Assembly: GCF_001562015.1 (NCBI RefSeq)
Contig: NZ_LASA01000055.1
Span: 1-54,202 of the forward strand
Source of the DNA: Endozoicomonas arenosclerae
Lineage (GTDB): Bacteria > Pseudomonadota > Gammaproteobacteria > Pseudomonadales > Endozoicomonadaceae
DNA length: 54,202 nucleotides
Reading direction: 5' to 3'
The position numbers were made by a program, and so were the translations under genes. The notes beneath the pieces were generated by a model. It saw only the letters and a list, made by a program, of their open reading frames with translations, did not search any database and was not told the DNA's origin. Of the stretch, positions 7,628-15,697 are shown piece after piece. How positions within the stretch are numbered: the first letter of the stretch is position 1; each line of letters starts with the position of its first letter.

Positions 7628-8509
7628 ATGTATCCTATGTCAGGCAGACTTCTTTACAGCACATTATTCCTGCTTCTCTCGGTAACTCTGGTTGCCAGTA
7701 ACAGCCGTGCCGAACTGTTCAAGGCCGCCCTTGATGAGAGCGAATGGCGCTTCAAAGGCTCACCCTTTCTTTGCGAACTGACACATCCGGTCCCAAGATT
7801 TGGGCAGATACACTTTCTTGCAGAGGCTGGTGAGTCTCTCAAAATGTCCATAGAGTCTGCCTGGATGAAAGATTTTCAAGGCTCACTGACTTTTGGCATC
7901 ACACCGGCTCCCTGGCAGTTGACTCAAAAGCCGGAAATTATCGGCATGAAAAACTTTGCTGAACAGAACGCTCCCATTACCCATGGCGTTCTCAGGTTGC
8001 TGGAAAAGATTCAGAATGGACACTGGGCCGAACTGAATATTCAAAGGCCTGACCATCCGCTCTGGAAGGTTCGATTATCCGGCGTCGGTTTCAGTGAAGC
8101 CTACCTTCCCTTTAATCGTTGTCGTACGCAATTGTTACCCGCTAATTTTGATCAGCTCAGATTCACCACTGTTTTATATCGCAGCGGTAAATCCGTTTTG
8201 ACCAGAGAACAGAGAAAAGAACTGGATAAAGTCATCGAATACATGAAAACCGATCCGAGAGTTGTTCGTGTAGAAGTAGACGGTCACAGTGATCGTGTAG
8301 GCACCGCTCTGGGCAATCGCAAAATATCCAGACTGAGAGCAGAAAGAATCCGCAACTACATGCAGGAAGAAGGCATTGAAGAGTCACGGATTGTGCTGCG
8401 TTTCCACGGTTCCCGCTACCCACTGAACAAAGGCACTACCAAAGAATTGCGTGCTAAAAACCGTCGTGTTGAACTCCGTTTGGTTCGCCTGCAAAACCCC
8501 GACAGCTAA
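7628..8509 (+). CDS. motY: MotY, T-ring protein of the flagellar motor
   Basis: A 293-aa periplasmic protein that builds the T-ring under the LP-ring and recruits or stabilises stators. It has a signal peptide (LLYSTLFLLLSVTLVASNSRA), the MotY N-terminal domain (ALDESEWRFKGSPFLCELTH; PRFGQIHFLAEAGE), and a C-terminal OmpA-like peptidoglycan-binding domain with EVDGHSDRVG and NRRVELRL. The two N-domain cysteines are present. It heads the motY-lafK-fliE order seen in lateral clusters. MotY is often discussed with Na+ motors, but it also serves H+-type stators, as the MotAB here appear to be. Confidence 0.93.
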   Translation: MYPMSGRLLYSTLFLLLSVTLVASNSRAELFKAALDESEWRFKGSPFLCELTHPVPRFGQIHFLAEAGESLKMSIESAWMKDFQGSLTFGITPAPWQLTQKPEIIGMKNFAEQNAPITHGVLRLLEKIQNGHWAELNIQRPDHPLWKVRLSGVGFSEAYLPFNRCRTQLLPANFDQLRFTTVLYRSGKSVLTREQRKELDKVIEYMKTDPRVVRVEVDGHSDRVGTALGNRKISRLRAERIRNYMQEEGIEESRIVLRFHGSRYPLNKGTTKELRAKNRRVELRLVRLQNPDS

Positions 8510-8584
8510 CCGGAAGGTGTTTTCCGGAAAAGCGCTTCTCGTGCAATAAAGAAACCCATTTCCTAGTCGATAGAAAAGTTCTAG

Positions 8585-8607
8585 CGGAAAACCTTTTCCG
8601 TTTTCTT
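8585..8607 (+). terminator. Rho-independent-like terminator between motY and lafK
   Basis: Stem CGGAAA-ACCT-TTTCCG (8585-8600) followed by TTTTCTT. The stem is short and AT-rich, so it may be weak. A second small hairpin (CCGGAA / TTCCGG, 8510-8527) sits right after the motY stop but has no T-run. Together they suggest motY and lafK are largely separate transcripts. Confidence 0.5.
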
Positions 8608-8645
8608 CACCAAATCTTTATCTGATTGATCTGACCGGGAATGGA

Positions 8646-10040
8646 ATGAGCAACAAAGGCCATATTCTGATTGTGGGGGACAAACCGGAAGGGAATTCTG
8701 ACCTTCGGGATAAGCTCAAGGATGCTCACTATCGAGTCGAGCAGATTGTGTCCGCTGAGCGTGCTTTAAAAGTTCTCCATAAAGGCATGGTCGACCTGAT
8801 CATTGCTGACTTCCAACGATCTCCTCAAGACAGCCTCGGCTTTCTCAATAAAATGAGAGCTCTGAACAACAAGCCTCCTGTCATCATCACTGCGGATCAG
8901 CCAGATGTAGAACAGGCTGTAGCGGCCATGAAAGCGGGGGCTTCCGATTACATTGCAGACTCAGACAACAGTGACCAGCTACTGGCCCTGATGGAGAAGT
9001 GTCTTAGAGCATCTGACAGTAGCGAGATGGTGCCCATTGCTGTAGCCACAACCAGTCAGAAGACGCTCCAAATGGCACAGCAGGTTGCTCAGTCAGATGC
9101 CACAGTATTGATCACCGGTGAGTCAGGCACAGGCAAAGAAGTTCTGGCTCATTTCATCCATCACCAATCACCCAGAAAGTCCGGTCCTTTCATTGCCATC
9201 AATTGTGCGGCAATTCCTGACAATCTTCTTGAGTCAGAGCTTTTTGGCCACACCAAAGGTTCTTTTACAGGCGCTCACTCTGATCAGGCTGGTCGATTTG
9301 AACAAGCTAACTCCGGCACATTGCTGCTGGATGAAATCGGTGAGTTACCCTCCAGCCTTCAGGCCAAACTGCTCAGGGTTTTACAAGAAAAAGAAGTAGA
9401 AAGAGTGGGTGGGCGCAACAGCATCAAGCTGGATGTCAGGGTACTGGCCGCCACTAATCAGAACCTTCAGGAAGCCGTGCAAAATGGCAAATTCAGAGCT
9501 GACCTGTTCTATCGCATCAATGTCTTTCCGCTGACCTGGGCGCCCTTAAGAGAAAGGAAAGAAGACATCATTCCCCTGGCAGAATACTTTCTCAAAAGTC
9601 TGGCTTTCGACCAGAACATTCTGTTGTCCCAGGAAGCCAGAGAGCAGCTCAGCACCTACCACTGGCCAGGCAATGTCCGAGAGCTGGAAAACGTTATCCA
9701 GCGAGCTCTGGTCATGTGTCAGAACAACATGATCTCAGCCGGAGACCTGATGCTGGAAGTTCAGGTTATCCACTCCAGTGATGCCCAGCTGACACCCCAA
9801 ACAACGCCCCGGGAAGTCTTGTCTGACTCTGGTGAAGTCAGCCTTGAATCCAAGCGAAAGCAGGAAGAGTTCAAACACATTATCAATACACTGCGATTGC
9901 ATAATGGACACAGAAGCAAAACGTCAGAAGCCCTGGGCGTCACTACCCGAACCCTGAGAAACAAACTGGCAGAAATGCGCAAAGACGGAATGGATGTAGA
10001 GGCATTGATTAATCAGTCTACGGCACAGGAGAAACCCTGA
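8646..10040 (+). CDS. lafK: LafK-like sigma54-dependent flagellar activator
   Basis: A 464-aa enhancer-binding protein: receiver-like domain (1-120), AAA+ domain (about 135-370; Walker A GESGTGKE 158-165, DEIGEL Walker B) and Fis-type helix-turn-helix (about 410-450, TSEALGVTTRTLRNKL). The sigma54-contact loop reads GSFTGA (205-210) instead of GAFTGA. The receiver keeps D55 and T82 but has G11-D12 in place of the usual acidic pair and D105-S106 in place of Lys-Pro, so normal phosphorylation is doubtful. Its place after motY and directly before fliE is that of lafK, the regulator of lateral flagella; no cognate FlrB-like kinase is in the window. FlrC/FleR is the alternative name by homology. 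Confidence 0.85.
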   Translation: MSNKGHILIVGDKPEGNSDLRDKLKDAHYRVEQIVSAERALKVLHKGMVDLIIADFQRSPQDSLGFLNKMRALNNKPPVIITADQPDVEQAVAAMKAGASDYIADSDNSDQLLALMEKCLRASDSSEMVPIAVATTSQKTLQMAQQVAQSDATVLITGESGTGKEVLAHFIHHQSPRKSGPFIAINCAAIPDNLLESELFGHTKGSFTGAHSDQAGRFEQANSGTLLLDEIGELPSSLQAKLLRVLQEKEVERVGGRNSIKLDVRVLAATNQNLQEAVQNGKFRADLFYRINVFPLTWAPLRERKEDIIPLAEYFLKSLAFDQNILLSQEAREQLSTYHWPGNVRELENVIQRALVMCQNNMISAGDLMLEVQVIHSSDAQLTPQTTPREVLSDSGEVSLESKRKQEEFKHIINTLRLHNGHRSKTSEALGVTTRTLRNKLAEMRKDGMDVEALINQSTAQEKP

Positions 10041-10042
10041 TC

Positions 10043-10381
10043 ATGGAAAACTTGAGCACCAGCGGGATTGCCCGGGATGTGCAGGAGTTAATCAACCTCG
10101 ATAACAAGACGGGCAAGCCCGGGTCAGTCATGCCACCCGAGGCCATCTCCAGTGAAGAAACACCGGGTTTCGGTGAACTGATGAAAACAGCTCTGGATGC
10201 AGTCAATCAACAGCAACAAAACGCTGCAGGACTGCTCACAGATATTGAAACCGGCAAAAGCAAAGATCTGCTGGGTGCCATGCTGGCCAGCCAGAAAGCC
10301 AGTTTGTCATTCCAGGCTCTGGTACAGATCAGGAACAAGGCTGTAGCCGCTTACGAAGAAATTATGAGGATGCAGGTGTAA
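10043..10381 (+). CDS. fliE: FliE, MS-ring/rod junction protein
   Basis: A 112-aa protein linking the FliF MS ring to the proximal rod and among the earliest export substrates. The C-terminal half LGAMLASQKASLSFQALVQI and VAAYEEIMRMQV is the family signature. It starts two bases after the lafK stop, so it is transcribed with lafK; the whole run to the 1269-aa gene is tightly packed. Confidence 0.93.
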   Translation: MENLSTSGIARDVQELINLDNKTGKPGSVMPPEAISSEETPGFGELMKTALDAVNQQQQNAAGLLTDIETGKSKDLLGAMLASQKASLSFQALVQIRNKAVAAYEEIMRMQV

Positions 10382-10427
10382 GTCTTCATGGATAAGAACA
10401 CCAGGTCACTGACCAGGAACAGGAATC

Positions 10428-12077
10428 ATGGCTGAGAAGAAAAAGCAGCAAGAGGAGACAGTCATCGAGCATGAAGAAGTGCCTCAGTGGCGACGTATGC
10501 TTGAGCAGATCCCCGGTTTCTTCAAGGGCAATGCCCGAAACCAGGGCATGCTTCTTATTGCCCTTTCGGGCACCATTGCTCTGACAATGGTTCTGTTTAT
10601 CTGGAGTCAGACCAGCAACTGGCAGCCATTGTATGGCAATCAGGAAATGTACGACGCAAGCAGTATCACCCAGGTACTGGAAAGCCGTCAGATCAACTAC
10701 CGCATACACCCTGATACCGGCCAGGTCATGGTTGATGCCAGCGAAGTCAGTGCCGCCAGAATGCAACTTTCAGCCGCAGGTATCAAAACAGGCCTTCCGG
10801 AAGGACTCAAAGTTCTGGAAAAAGAACAGGGTCTGGGTACCAGCCAGTTTATTGAAAATGCCCGTTATCGCCATGGACTGGAAGGTGAATTGGCCAAAAC
10901 AATCATCAGCCTTAAACCGGTTCGCAACGCCCGGGTACACCTTGCCCTCCCCAAACGAACAGCTTTTGTTCGCAAGCAGGCCAAGTCTTCGGCCTCCGTT
11001 TTTATCGATCTGTTTGCCGGAGGACAGCTGGACAACAAGCAGGTTGAAGCCATCGTTAATCTGGTCGCCTCAAGTGTACCGGGACTGGCAAAGAAAGATG
11101 TTTCCGTGGTCGATCAACAGGGCAACCTGCTGTCCAGAGATATAGCCATGTCCAATGGCAGCATGGCCATTGCCAATGCTCAACTGAAATACATTAAAGG
11201 CGTCGAGCAACATTATATTGATCGGGTAAACAGCCTTCTTGATCCGATCATTGGCTCCCGCAATTTCAGGGTTCAGGTTTCTGCCGACGTTGATTTCAGT
11301 CGGGTGGAACAGACTGCAGAACAATACGACCCAGACCAGAAAACCGTTCGCAGCGAGAAAGGTCGGGAAAGAACGCCCGCCACACCGGAAGCTCTGGGAG
11401 TACCGGGTTCCCTAAGCAATCAGCCTCCCGATACAGCCGCGGAAAATGCTGAAACCGCTGCCACACCAACGCAGAACGAATACACAAGAAACTATGAGCT
11501 GAACAAGACAGTGCGCCACACCTCTTTCCAACAGGGCAGAGTCCAGCGCATCAGTGTTGCAGTGGTGCTTAATAACAGCCCCTCAGCAGTGGCCATTGCC
11601 GGTGAGTGGAACCAGGAAAAGCTCGACAATCTCAAAGAACTGATCATGGATTCTGTCGGGCTACCTGCAGAAGTGGCCGATCAGGTCAGTCTGCATACCG
11701 CTTCTTTTATAGAAGTACCCGAAGCAGAATTCATTTCACCGGCCTGGTGGCAGCAACCTGAAATCATGACTTATGCCCGTTACGGAGCCGGTACTTTACT
11801 GGGGCTGGCAGCGATCATCTTTCTGCTAAGGCCACTGGTACAACAAACCTTACCGAAGCATGCGGCGCTCAAGCAGGAAGCCGCCATGCTAGAACAACAG
11901 AATCAGCAAAAAGCGGCTCTGGATCACCCGGCTGTCATGGATGAAAACACCGCACTGTTACCGCCGGAGCTGGCGGACTTTGATACCCAGCTGGGTTACC
12001 TGCGCAAACTTTCTACCAAAGAACCGGAAAGGGTTGCCCAGGTCATCAAGCTCTGGATGAAGTCAGGAGGAAATTGA
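10428..12077 (+). CDS. fliF: FliF, flagellar MS-ring protein
   Basis: A 549-aa inner-membrane ring protein on which the motor and export gate assemble. Membrane helices lie at about residues 38-60 (MLLIALSGTIALTMVLFIW) and 443-465 (YGAGTLLGLAAIIFLLRPL). Between them are the YscJ/FliF ring-building modules (VMVDASEVSAARMQLSAAG). The C-terminal ~35 residues (KLSTKEPERVAQVIKLWMK) form the FliG-binding segment. A typical length and an intact copy. Confidence 0.95.
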   Translation: MAEKKKQQEETVIEHEEVPQWRRMLEQIPGFFKGNARNQGMLLIALSGTIALTMVLFIWSQTSNWQPLYGNQEMYDASSITQVLESRQINYRIHPDTGQVMVDASEVSAARMQLSAAGIKTGLPEGLKVLEKEQGLGTSQFIENARYRHGLEGELAKTIISLKPVRNARVHLALPKRTAFVRKQAKSSASVFIDLFAGGQLDNKQVEAIVNLVASSVPGLAKKDVSVVDQQGNLLSRDIAMSNGSMAIANAQLKYIKGVEQHYIDRVNSLLDPIIGSRNFRVQVSADVDFSRVEQTAEQYDPDQKTVRSEKGRERTPATPEALGVPGSLSNQPPDTAAENAETAATPTQNEYTRNYELNKTVRHTSFQQGRVQRISVAVVLNNSPSAVAIAGEWNQEKLDNLKELIMDSVGLPAEVADQVSLHTASFIEVPEAEFISPAWWQQPEIMTYARYGAGTLLGLAAIIFLLRPLVQQTLPKHAALKQEAAMLEQQNQQKAALDHPAVMDENTALLPPELADFDTQLGYLRKLSTKEPERVAQVIKLWMKSGGN

Positions 12078-12078
12078 C

Positions 12079-13086
12079 ATGCCAGAAGAACTTGCTTCAA
12101 GCCCCCATGAAGTCGCTGTTTTATTACTGAGTCTGGGTGAAAAAGGCGCTGCCCAGGTTTTCAAACACCTGTCGTCCAGAGAAGTCAGGCAGATCAGTCA
12201 GTCCATGGCCAATATGCCCCCCATGAAACGGGACGAAGTGCAAAATGTCATGAATCACTTCTTCCATGAGTACCGTTATGAAGTCGGTATTGCCGGAGGT
12301 ACCCGAAGCTATCTGGAGAAATCCCTGAAAATAGCCATGGGGGACAAGGACGCCAAAAATCTGATGGACTCCATCTACGGTGAGGAAAACACCAGCAGTC
12401 TGGAAATGATGAAGTGGATGGAACCTTCTGCGGTGGCCGAGCTGATTGTTGACGAACACCCACAGCTACAGGCAGTGGTACTGACCTATCTTGAACCAGG
12501 TCAGGCAGCACTGGTACTTCAGCGTTTGCCCGAACGATGCCATGAAGACCTGCTCACCAGAATCGCGAAGCTGAAAGAGCTTCATCCTTCTATTGTTCAG
12601 GAGCTCAATGTCATTTTTGACGACAGTGTTGGCTTGATATCCACCAGCCAGAACACTTCAGTCAGCGGTCTAAGGCAAGTTGCTGACATCATGAACCGAA
12701 TGAATGAGTCTTCTGTCTCCCATATGCTGGATCACTTCAAGGAGCAGGACAGCGAACTGGCTGATCGTATTGAGCAACAGATGTTTGTCTTTGAGCACTT
12801 CAGTCGTCTGGATGAAGATACGATCCGGAAAATTATTGAAGAAGTCCCACAGAACACTTTATCACTGGCACTGAAAGGCGCTTCAGATTCTATCAGTGGC
12901 AAGTTTATCAACACCATGACCCGTCGTGAGGCCAAGTACTTACAGGACGATATGGACAGCCTGGGTTCCGTTCGCTCAAGTCAGGTTCAGCAAGCCCGCC
13001 AGGAAATTCTTAATACGGCCAGAACCTTGTCTCAAAATGGCCAGATTGAGCTCAACCTTAGCGACGAAGATGAAATGATCGAATAA
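12079..13086 (+). CDS. fliG: FliG, motor switch/torque protein
   Basis: A 335-aa rotor protein that binds FliF through its N-domain and FliM through its middle domain, and meets MotA through its C-domain. The middle-domain EHPQ motif reads DEHPQLQAVVLTYLEPGQAA. The C-terminal torque helix reads REAKYLQDDMDSLGSVRSSQV, keeping the charged Arg/Asp-Asp pattern needed for MotA contact. It starts one base after the fliF stop with AGGAGG upstream. Confidence 0.95.
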   Translation: MPEELASSPHEVAVLLLSLGEKGAAQVFKHLSSREVRQISQSMANMPPMKRDEVQNVMNHFFHEYRYEVGIAGGTRSYLEKSLKIAMGDKDAKNLMDSIYGEENTSSLEMMKWMEPSAVAELIVDEHPQLQAVVLTYLEPGQAALVLQRLPERCHEDLLTRIAKLKELHPSIVQELNVIFDDSVGLISTSQNTSVSGLRQVADIMNRMNESSVSHMLDHFKEQDSELADRIEQQMFVFEHFSRLDEDTIRKIIEEVPQNTLSLALKGASDSISGKFINTMTRREAKYLQDDMDSLGSVRSSQVQQARQEILNTARTLSQNGQIELNLSDEDEMIE

Positions 13087-13107
13087 TGATTCAGGGATGA
13101 ATTCGAG

Positions 13108-13884
13108 ATGAAAAGAAACGCCACCATTTTCAAGGCAGGCACGACAGAGTTTCATCGTTACTCATTGCCATCGGCCCATGATGCGACCGAGTCTTTTCCT
13201 GCTCCAGAGACCATTGCTGAACAAACAGCACCACCTGAACAGCAAGCTACTGTCGCCATGTCGATGCAGGATTTGCAGAAAAGTCGGCAGGAAGGTTATG
13301 ACGATGGATACAGAACCGGGCTGGAAGCTGGTCGCATACAGGGCGTCAAAGAAGGTAATGAACAGGGACTCAAGCAGGGCATTGAAGAAGGTTATATTCA
13401 GGGTCAGGACAAGGGCTACCGCGATGGTCTGAATGCCGGGGAAGAAGAGCTCCAGAAAGTATTGCGGAACCTGGATCTCAACCTGAAAAACATTCAGCAG
13501 TACTACAAAACTCGAAAGGAAGAGCTGAGTTACTGGCTCACCGCCTTAATCGAAGAAGTCAGCCGGCAAGTCATTCGAACCGAACTGAAGCTGCAACCTG
13601 AAATGATTCTGAACATTGTCAGGGAAACCCTCACCCATCTTCCAGATGAAAACAGTCAGCTAACCATTCATATGCATCCGGAAGATGTGGCTCAACTTAG
13701 AAAAGCGAGAGCAGACTTCAGTAATACCTGGACCCTCCTGGAAGACGACCAGGTGGCTCAGGGAGACTGCAGAGTACTGACAGAGAATGCCGAAGCCAGT
13801 GCCAGCATTGAAGAGAGACTCAATGCCTGCATGGATATTCTGAAAGAGAGCCTGCCAGAAGAACTCGACAGGAGTCTGGCATGA
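13108..13884 (+). CDS. fliH: FliH, regulator of the export ATPase
   Basis: A 258-aa stalk protein that dimerises and ties the FliI ATPase to the C-ring through FliN. Its centre (about residues 60-115) is the family's GxxxG repeat run (GYDDGYRTGLEAGRIQGVKE and following), forming a long helix. The C-terminal domain (VSRQVIRTELKLQPEMIL, HMHPEDVAQLR) is the V-ATPase subunit E-like part. It overlaps fliI by four bases. Confidence 0.92.
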   Translation: MKRNATIFKAGTTEFHRYSLPSAHDATESFPAPETIAEQTAPPEQQATVAMSMQDLQKSRQEGYDDGYRTGLEAGRIQGVKEGNEQGLKQGIEEGYIQGQDKGYRDGLNAGEEELQKVLRNLDLNLKNIQQYYKTRKEELSYWLTALIEEVSRQVIRTELKLQPEMILNIVRETLTHLPDENSQLTIHMHPEDVAQLRKARADFSNTWTLLEDDQVAQGDCRVLTENAEASASIEERLNACMDILKESLPEELDRSLA

Positions 13885-15266
13885 ACCATCTGGGCAACAA
13901 GTCCGAAAACAGACGTCAGGAAGCCCCTGTCGTCGATATCATGCGACAGAAACTGCAAAAGATTCCTGTGGCTCGTGTTTTTGGTCGCCTTACCCGAATG
14001 AAGGGCCTGATATTGGAAGCTGGAGGTTGTGTGCTGGCCACTGGGCAGCGCTGTTTTATCGAAGCCCGCTCTGGTGCCAGGATAGAGGCTGAAGTCGTTG
14101 GCTTTTCAGATAATGTTCACTACCTGATGCCACTGACCCGTACCGAAGGGCTCAGCCCAGGAGACCGGGTCATTCCTATGGATCAGGACAACACTATTCC
14201 TGCAGGTGACGCCTTGCTGGGAAGAGTCATCAATGGCTTGGGCGAACCCATTGATGGACTGCCTCTCACTACCAAGCAACGGATCAGTCTTTCAGCCAAC
14301 CCTATCAATCCGCTGAACCGTAAACCTGTGAACGAACCTCTGGATGTTGGAGTGCGCTCCATCAATGGTCTTCTGACTGTCGGTAAAGGCCAGAGAATGG
14401 GCTTGTTTGCGGGCAGTGGCGTCGGTAAAAGCGTTCTGTTGGGAATGATGACTCGAAATACTACCGCAGACGTCACAATCGTTGGACTTATAGGCGAGCG
14501 TGGTCGTGAAGTAAGAGAATTTATCGAACAGACTCTGGGTCCGGAAGGTTTAAAAAATGCAGTTGTCGTTGCCGCCCCTGCTGATGAGTCCCCTGTCCTG
14601 CGTCTGAGAGCAGCAAAAGTTTGCCACAGACTGGCGGAACATTTTCGAGACCAGGGCAAGAGTGTTCTTTTGCTCATGGATTCACTGACCCGCTTTGCCC
14701 AGGCTCAACGCGAAATTTCTTTATCTGTCGGAGAGCCGCCCGCAACTCGGGGCTACCCACCTTCTGTCTTCAGCCAGATTTCCGAGCTGCTTGAGCGAGC
14801 GGGTAATGGATCAGACAACCAGGGTTCCATCACTGCAATTTATACCGTCCTTATGGAAGCAGACGATCTTCAGGACCCGGTGGCCGATGCATCAAGAGCC
14901 ATTCTTGATGGGCACATTGTTCTCTCTCGTACTCTGGCGGACAGCGGCCTTTACCCTGCTGTCGATATTGAAGCTTCCATCAGTCGCATAATGCCCAATG
15001 TGGTCACTGAACAACAACAGGCTTCGGCACGACTGTTGAAGTCTCTCTATTCCCGCTACAGCCAGTCGAGAGACTTAATGGCCGTTGGCGCTTACCAAAG
15101 GGGAACCGATCCGGAACTGGATCGCGCCATTGACTCTTATCCGGACATTCACCGCTTTCTGCAACAAGGCATGTATGAGCAGATCCCCCTGGACACCTGC
15201 ATCAGCCAGCTGCTTCAGCTCTGGCCTGCTGCAATGCCTGAGGCCATTGGAGGGCAAGTGTCATGA
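13881..15266 (+). CDS. fliI: FliI, flagellar export ATPase
   Basis: A 461-aa F1-beta-like ATPase that energises and chaperones flagellar export. Walker A is AGSGVGKS (about 177-184), followed by GLIGERGREVREF; Walker B is in VLLLMDSLTRFAQAQREI, with the family signature PPATRGYPPSVFSQ. All catalytic features are intact. Start and stop overlap fliH and fliJ by four bases each, indicating translational coupling. Confidence 0.96.
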   Translation: MNHLGNKSENRRQEAPVVDIMRQKLQKIPVARVFGRLTRMKGLILEAGGCVLATGQRCFIEARSGARIEAEVVGFSDNVHYLMPLTRTEGLSPGDRVIPMDQDNTIPAGDALLGRVINGLGEPIDGLPLTTKQRISLSANPINPLNRKPVNEPLDVGVRSINGLLTVGKGQRMGLFAGSGVGKSVLLGMMTRNTTADVTIVGLIGERGREVREFIEQTLGPEGLKNAVVVAAPADESPVLRLRAAKVCHRLAEHFRDQGKSVLLLMDSLTRFAQAQREISLSVGEPPATRGYPPSVFSQISELLERAGNGSDNQGSITAIYTVLMEADDLQDPVADASRAILDGHIVLSRTLADSGLYPAVDIEASISRIMPNVVTEQQQASARLLKSLYSRYSQSRDLMAVGAYQRGTDPELDRAIDSYPDIHRFLQQGMYEQIPLDTCISQLLQLWPAAMPEAIGGQVS

Positions 15267-15694
15267 CCTCGGTTAAATTACTGGCTCGCTGGCTCAAGAT
15301 GCAACAGCTGAGATATGACAGAGCTCTGGCTCAGGCCATGCAAGCCAGAAAAGAGTTTCAGAAACACCAGCAGCAACTGGATTACCTGCAGCAGGTACAG
15401 TCTGACTATGACTGTAAGGAAGGCACTACGATCAAAAGCGTGAATCTGGCTGGACGCAAAAACTTCCAGCAGTTTGTACAGAGCATGTCAGATAAACAAA
15501 GCATTCAGGTTCAGCAGTTTGAAGAGAAATGGAAGGGCCTTGCTGAAAAGCTCGCAGCTGAGAAAAGAAAGCTGCAGTCCATTGAAAAACTGCTGGATCG
15601 CCAGATGAAAAAAGAACAGAAGAAAGCCGACCGTGCCGAAGCCAAGGCATTGGATGAATGGCAGGCCCACAGGCACACTGAGAAAACGGACTAG
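15263..15694 (+). CDS. fliJ: FliJ, export chaperone/ATPase stalk
   Basis: A 143-aa charged coiled-coil protein that enters the FliI ring like the gamma subunit of F1 and couples it to FlhA. Sequence similarity in this family is low, so the call rests on length, two long helices rich in Lys/Gln/Glu, and its place directly after fliI with a four-base overlap. Three bases separate its stop from the start of the 1269-aa gene. Confidence 0.9.
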   Translation: MTSVKLLARWLKMQQLRYDRALAQAMQARKEFQKHQQQLDYLQQVQSDYDCKEGTTIKSVNLAGRKNFQQFVQSMSDKQSIQVQQFEEKWKGLAEKLAAEKRKLQSIEKLLDRQMKKEQKKADRAEAKALDEWQAHRHTEKTD

Positions 15695-15697
15695 ATC

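Noticed and set aside
8510-8527. Hairpin directly after motY considered as its terminator
   Set aside because: Six-base stem with no following T-run; the structure at 8585-8607 is the better candidate.
8646-10040. Calling the regulator FlrC/FleR of a primary polar system
   Set aside because: No flrA/flrB precede it, the receiver is degenerate, and motY upstream plus fliE downstream match lafK order.
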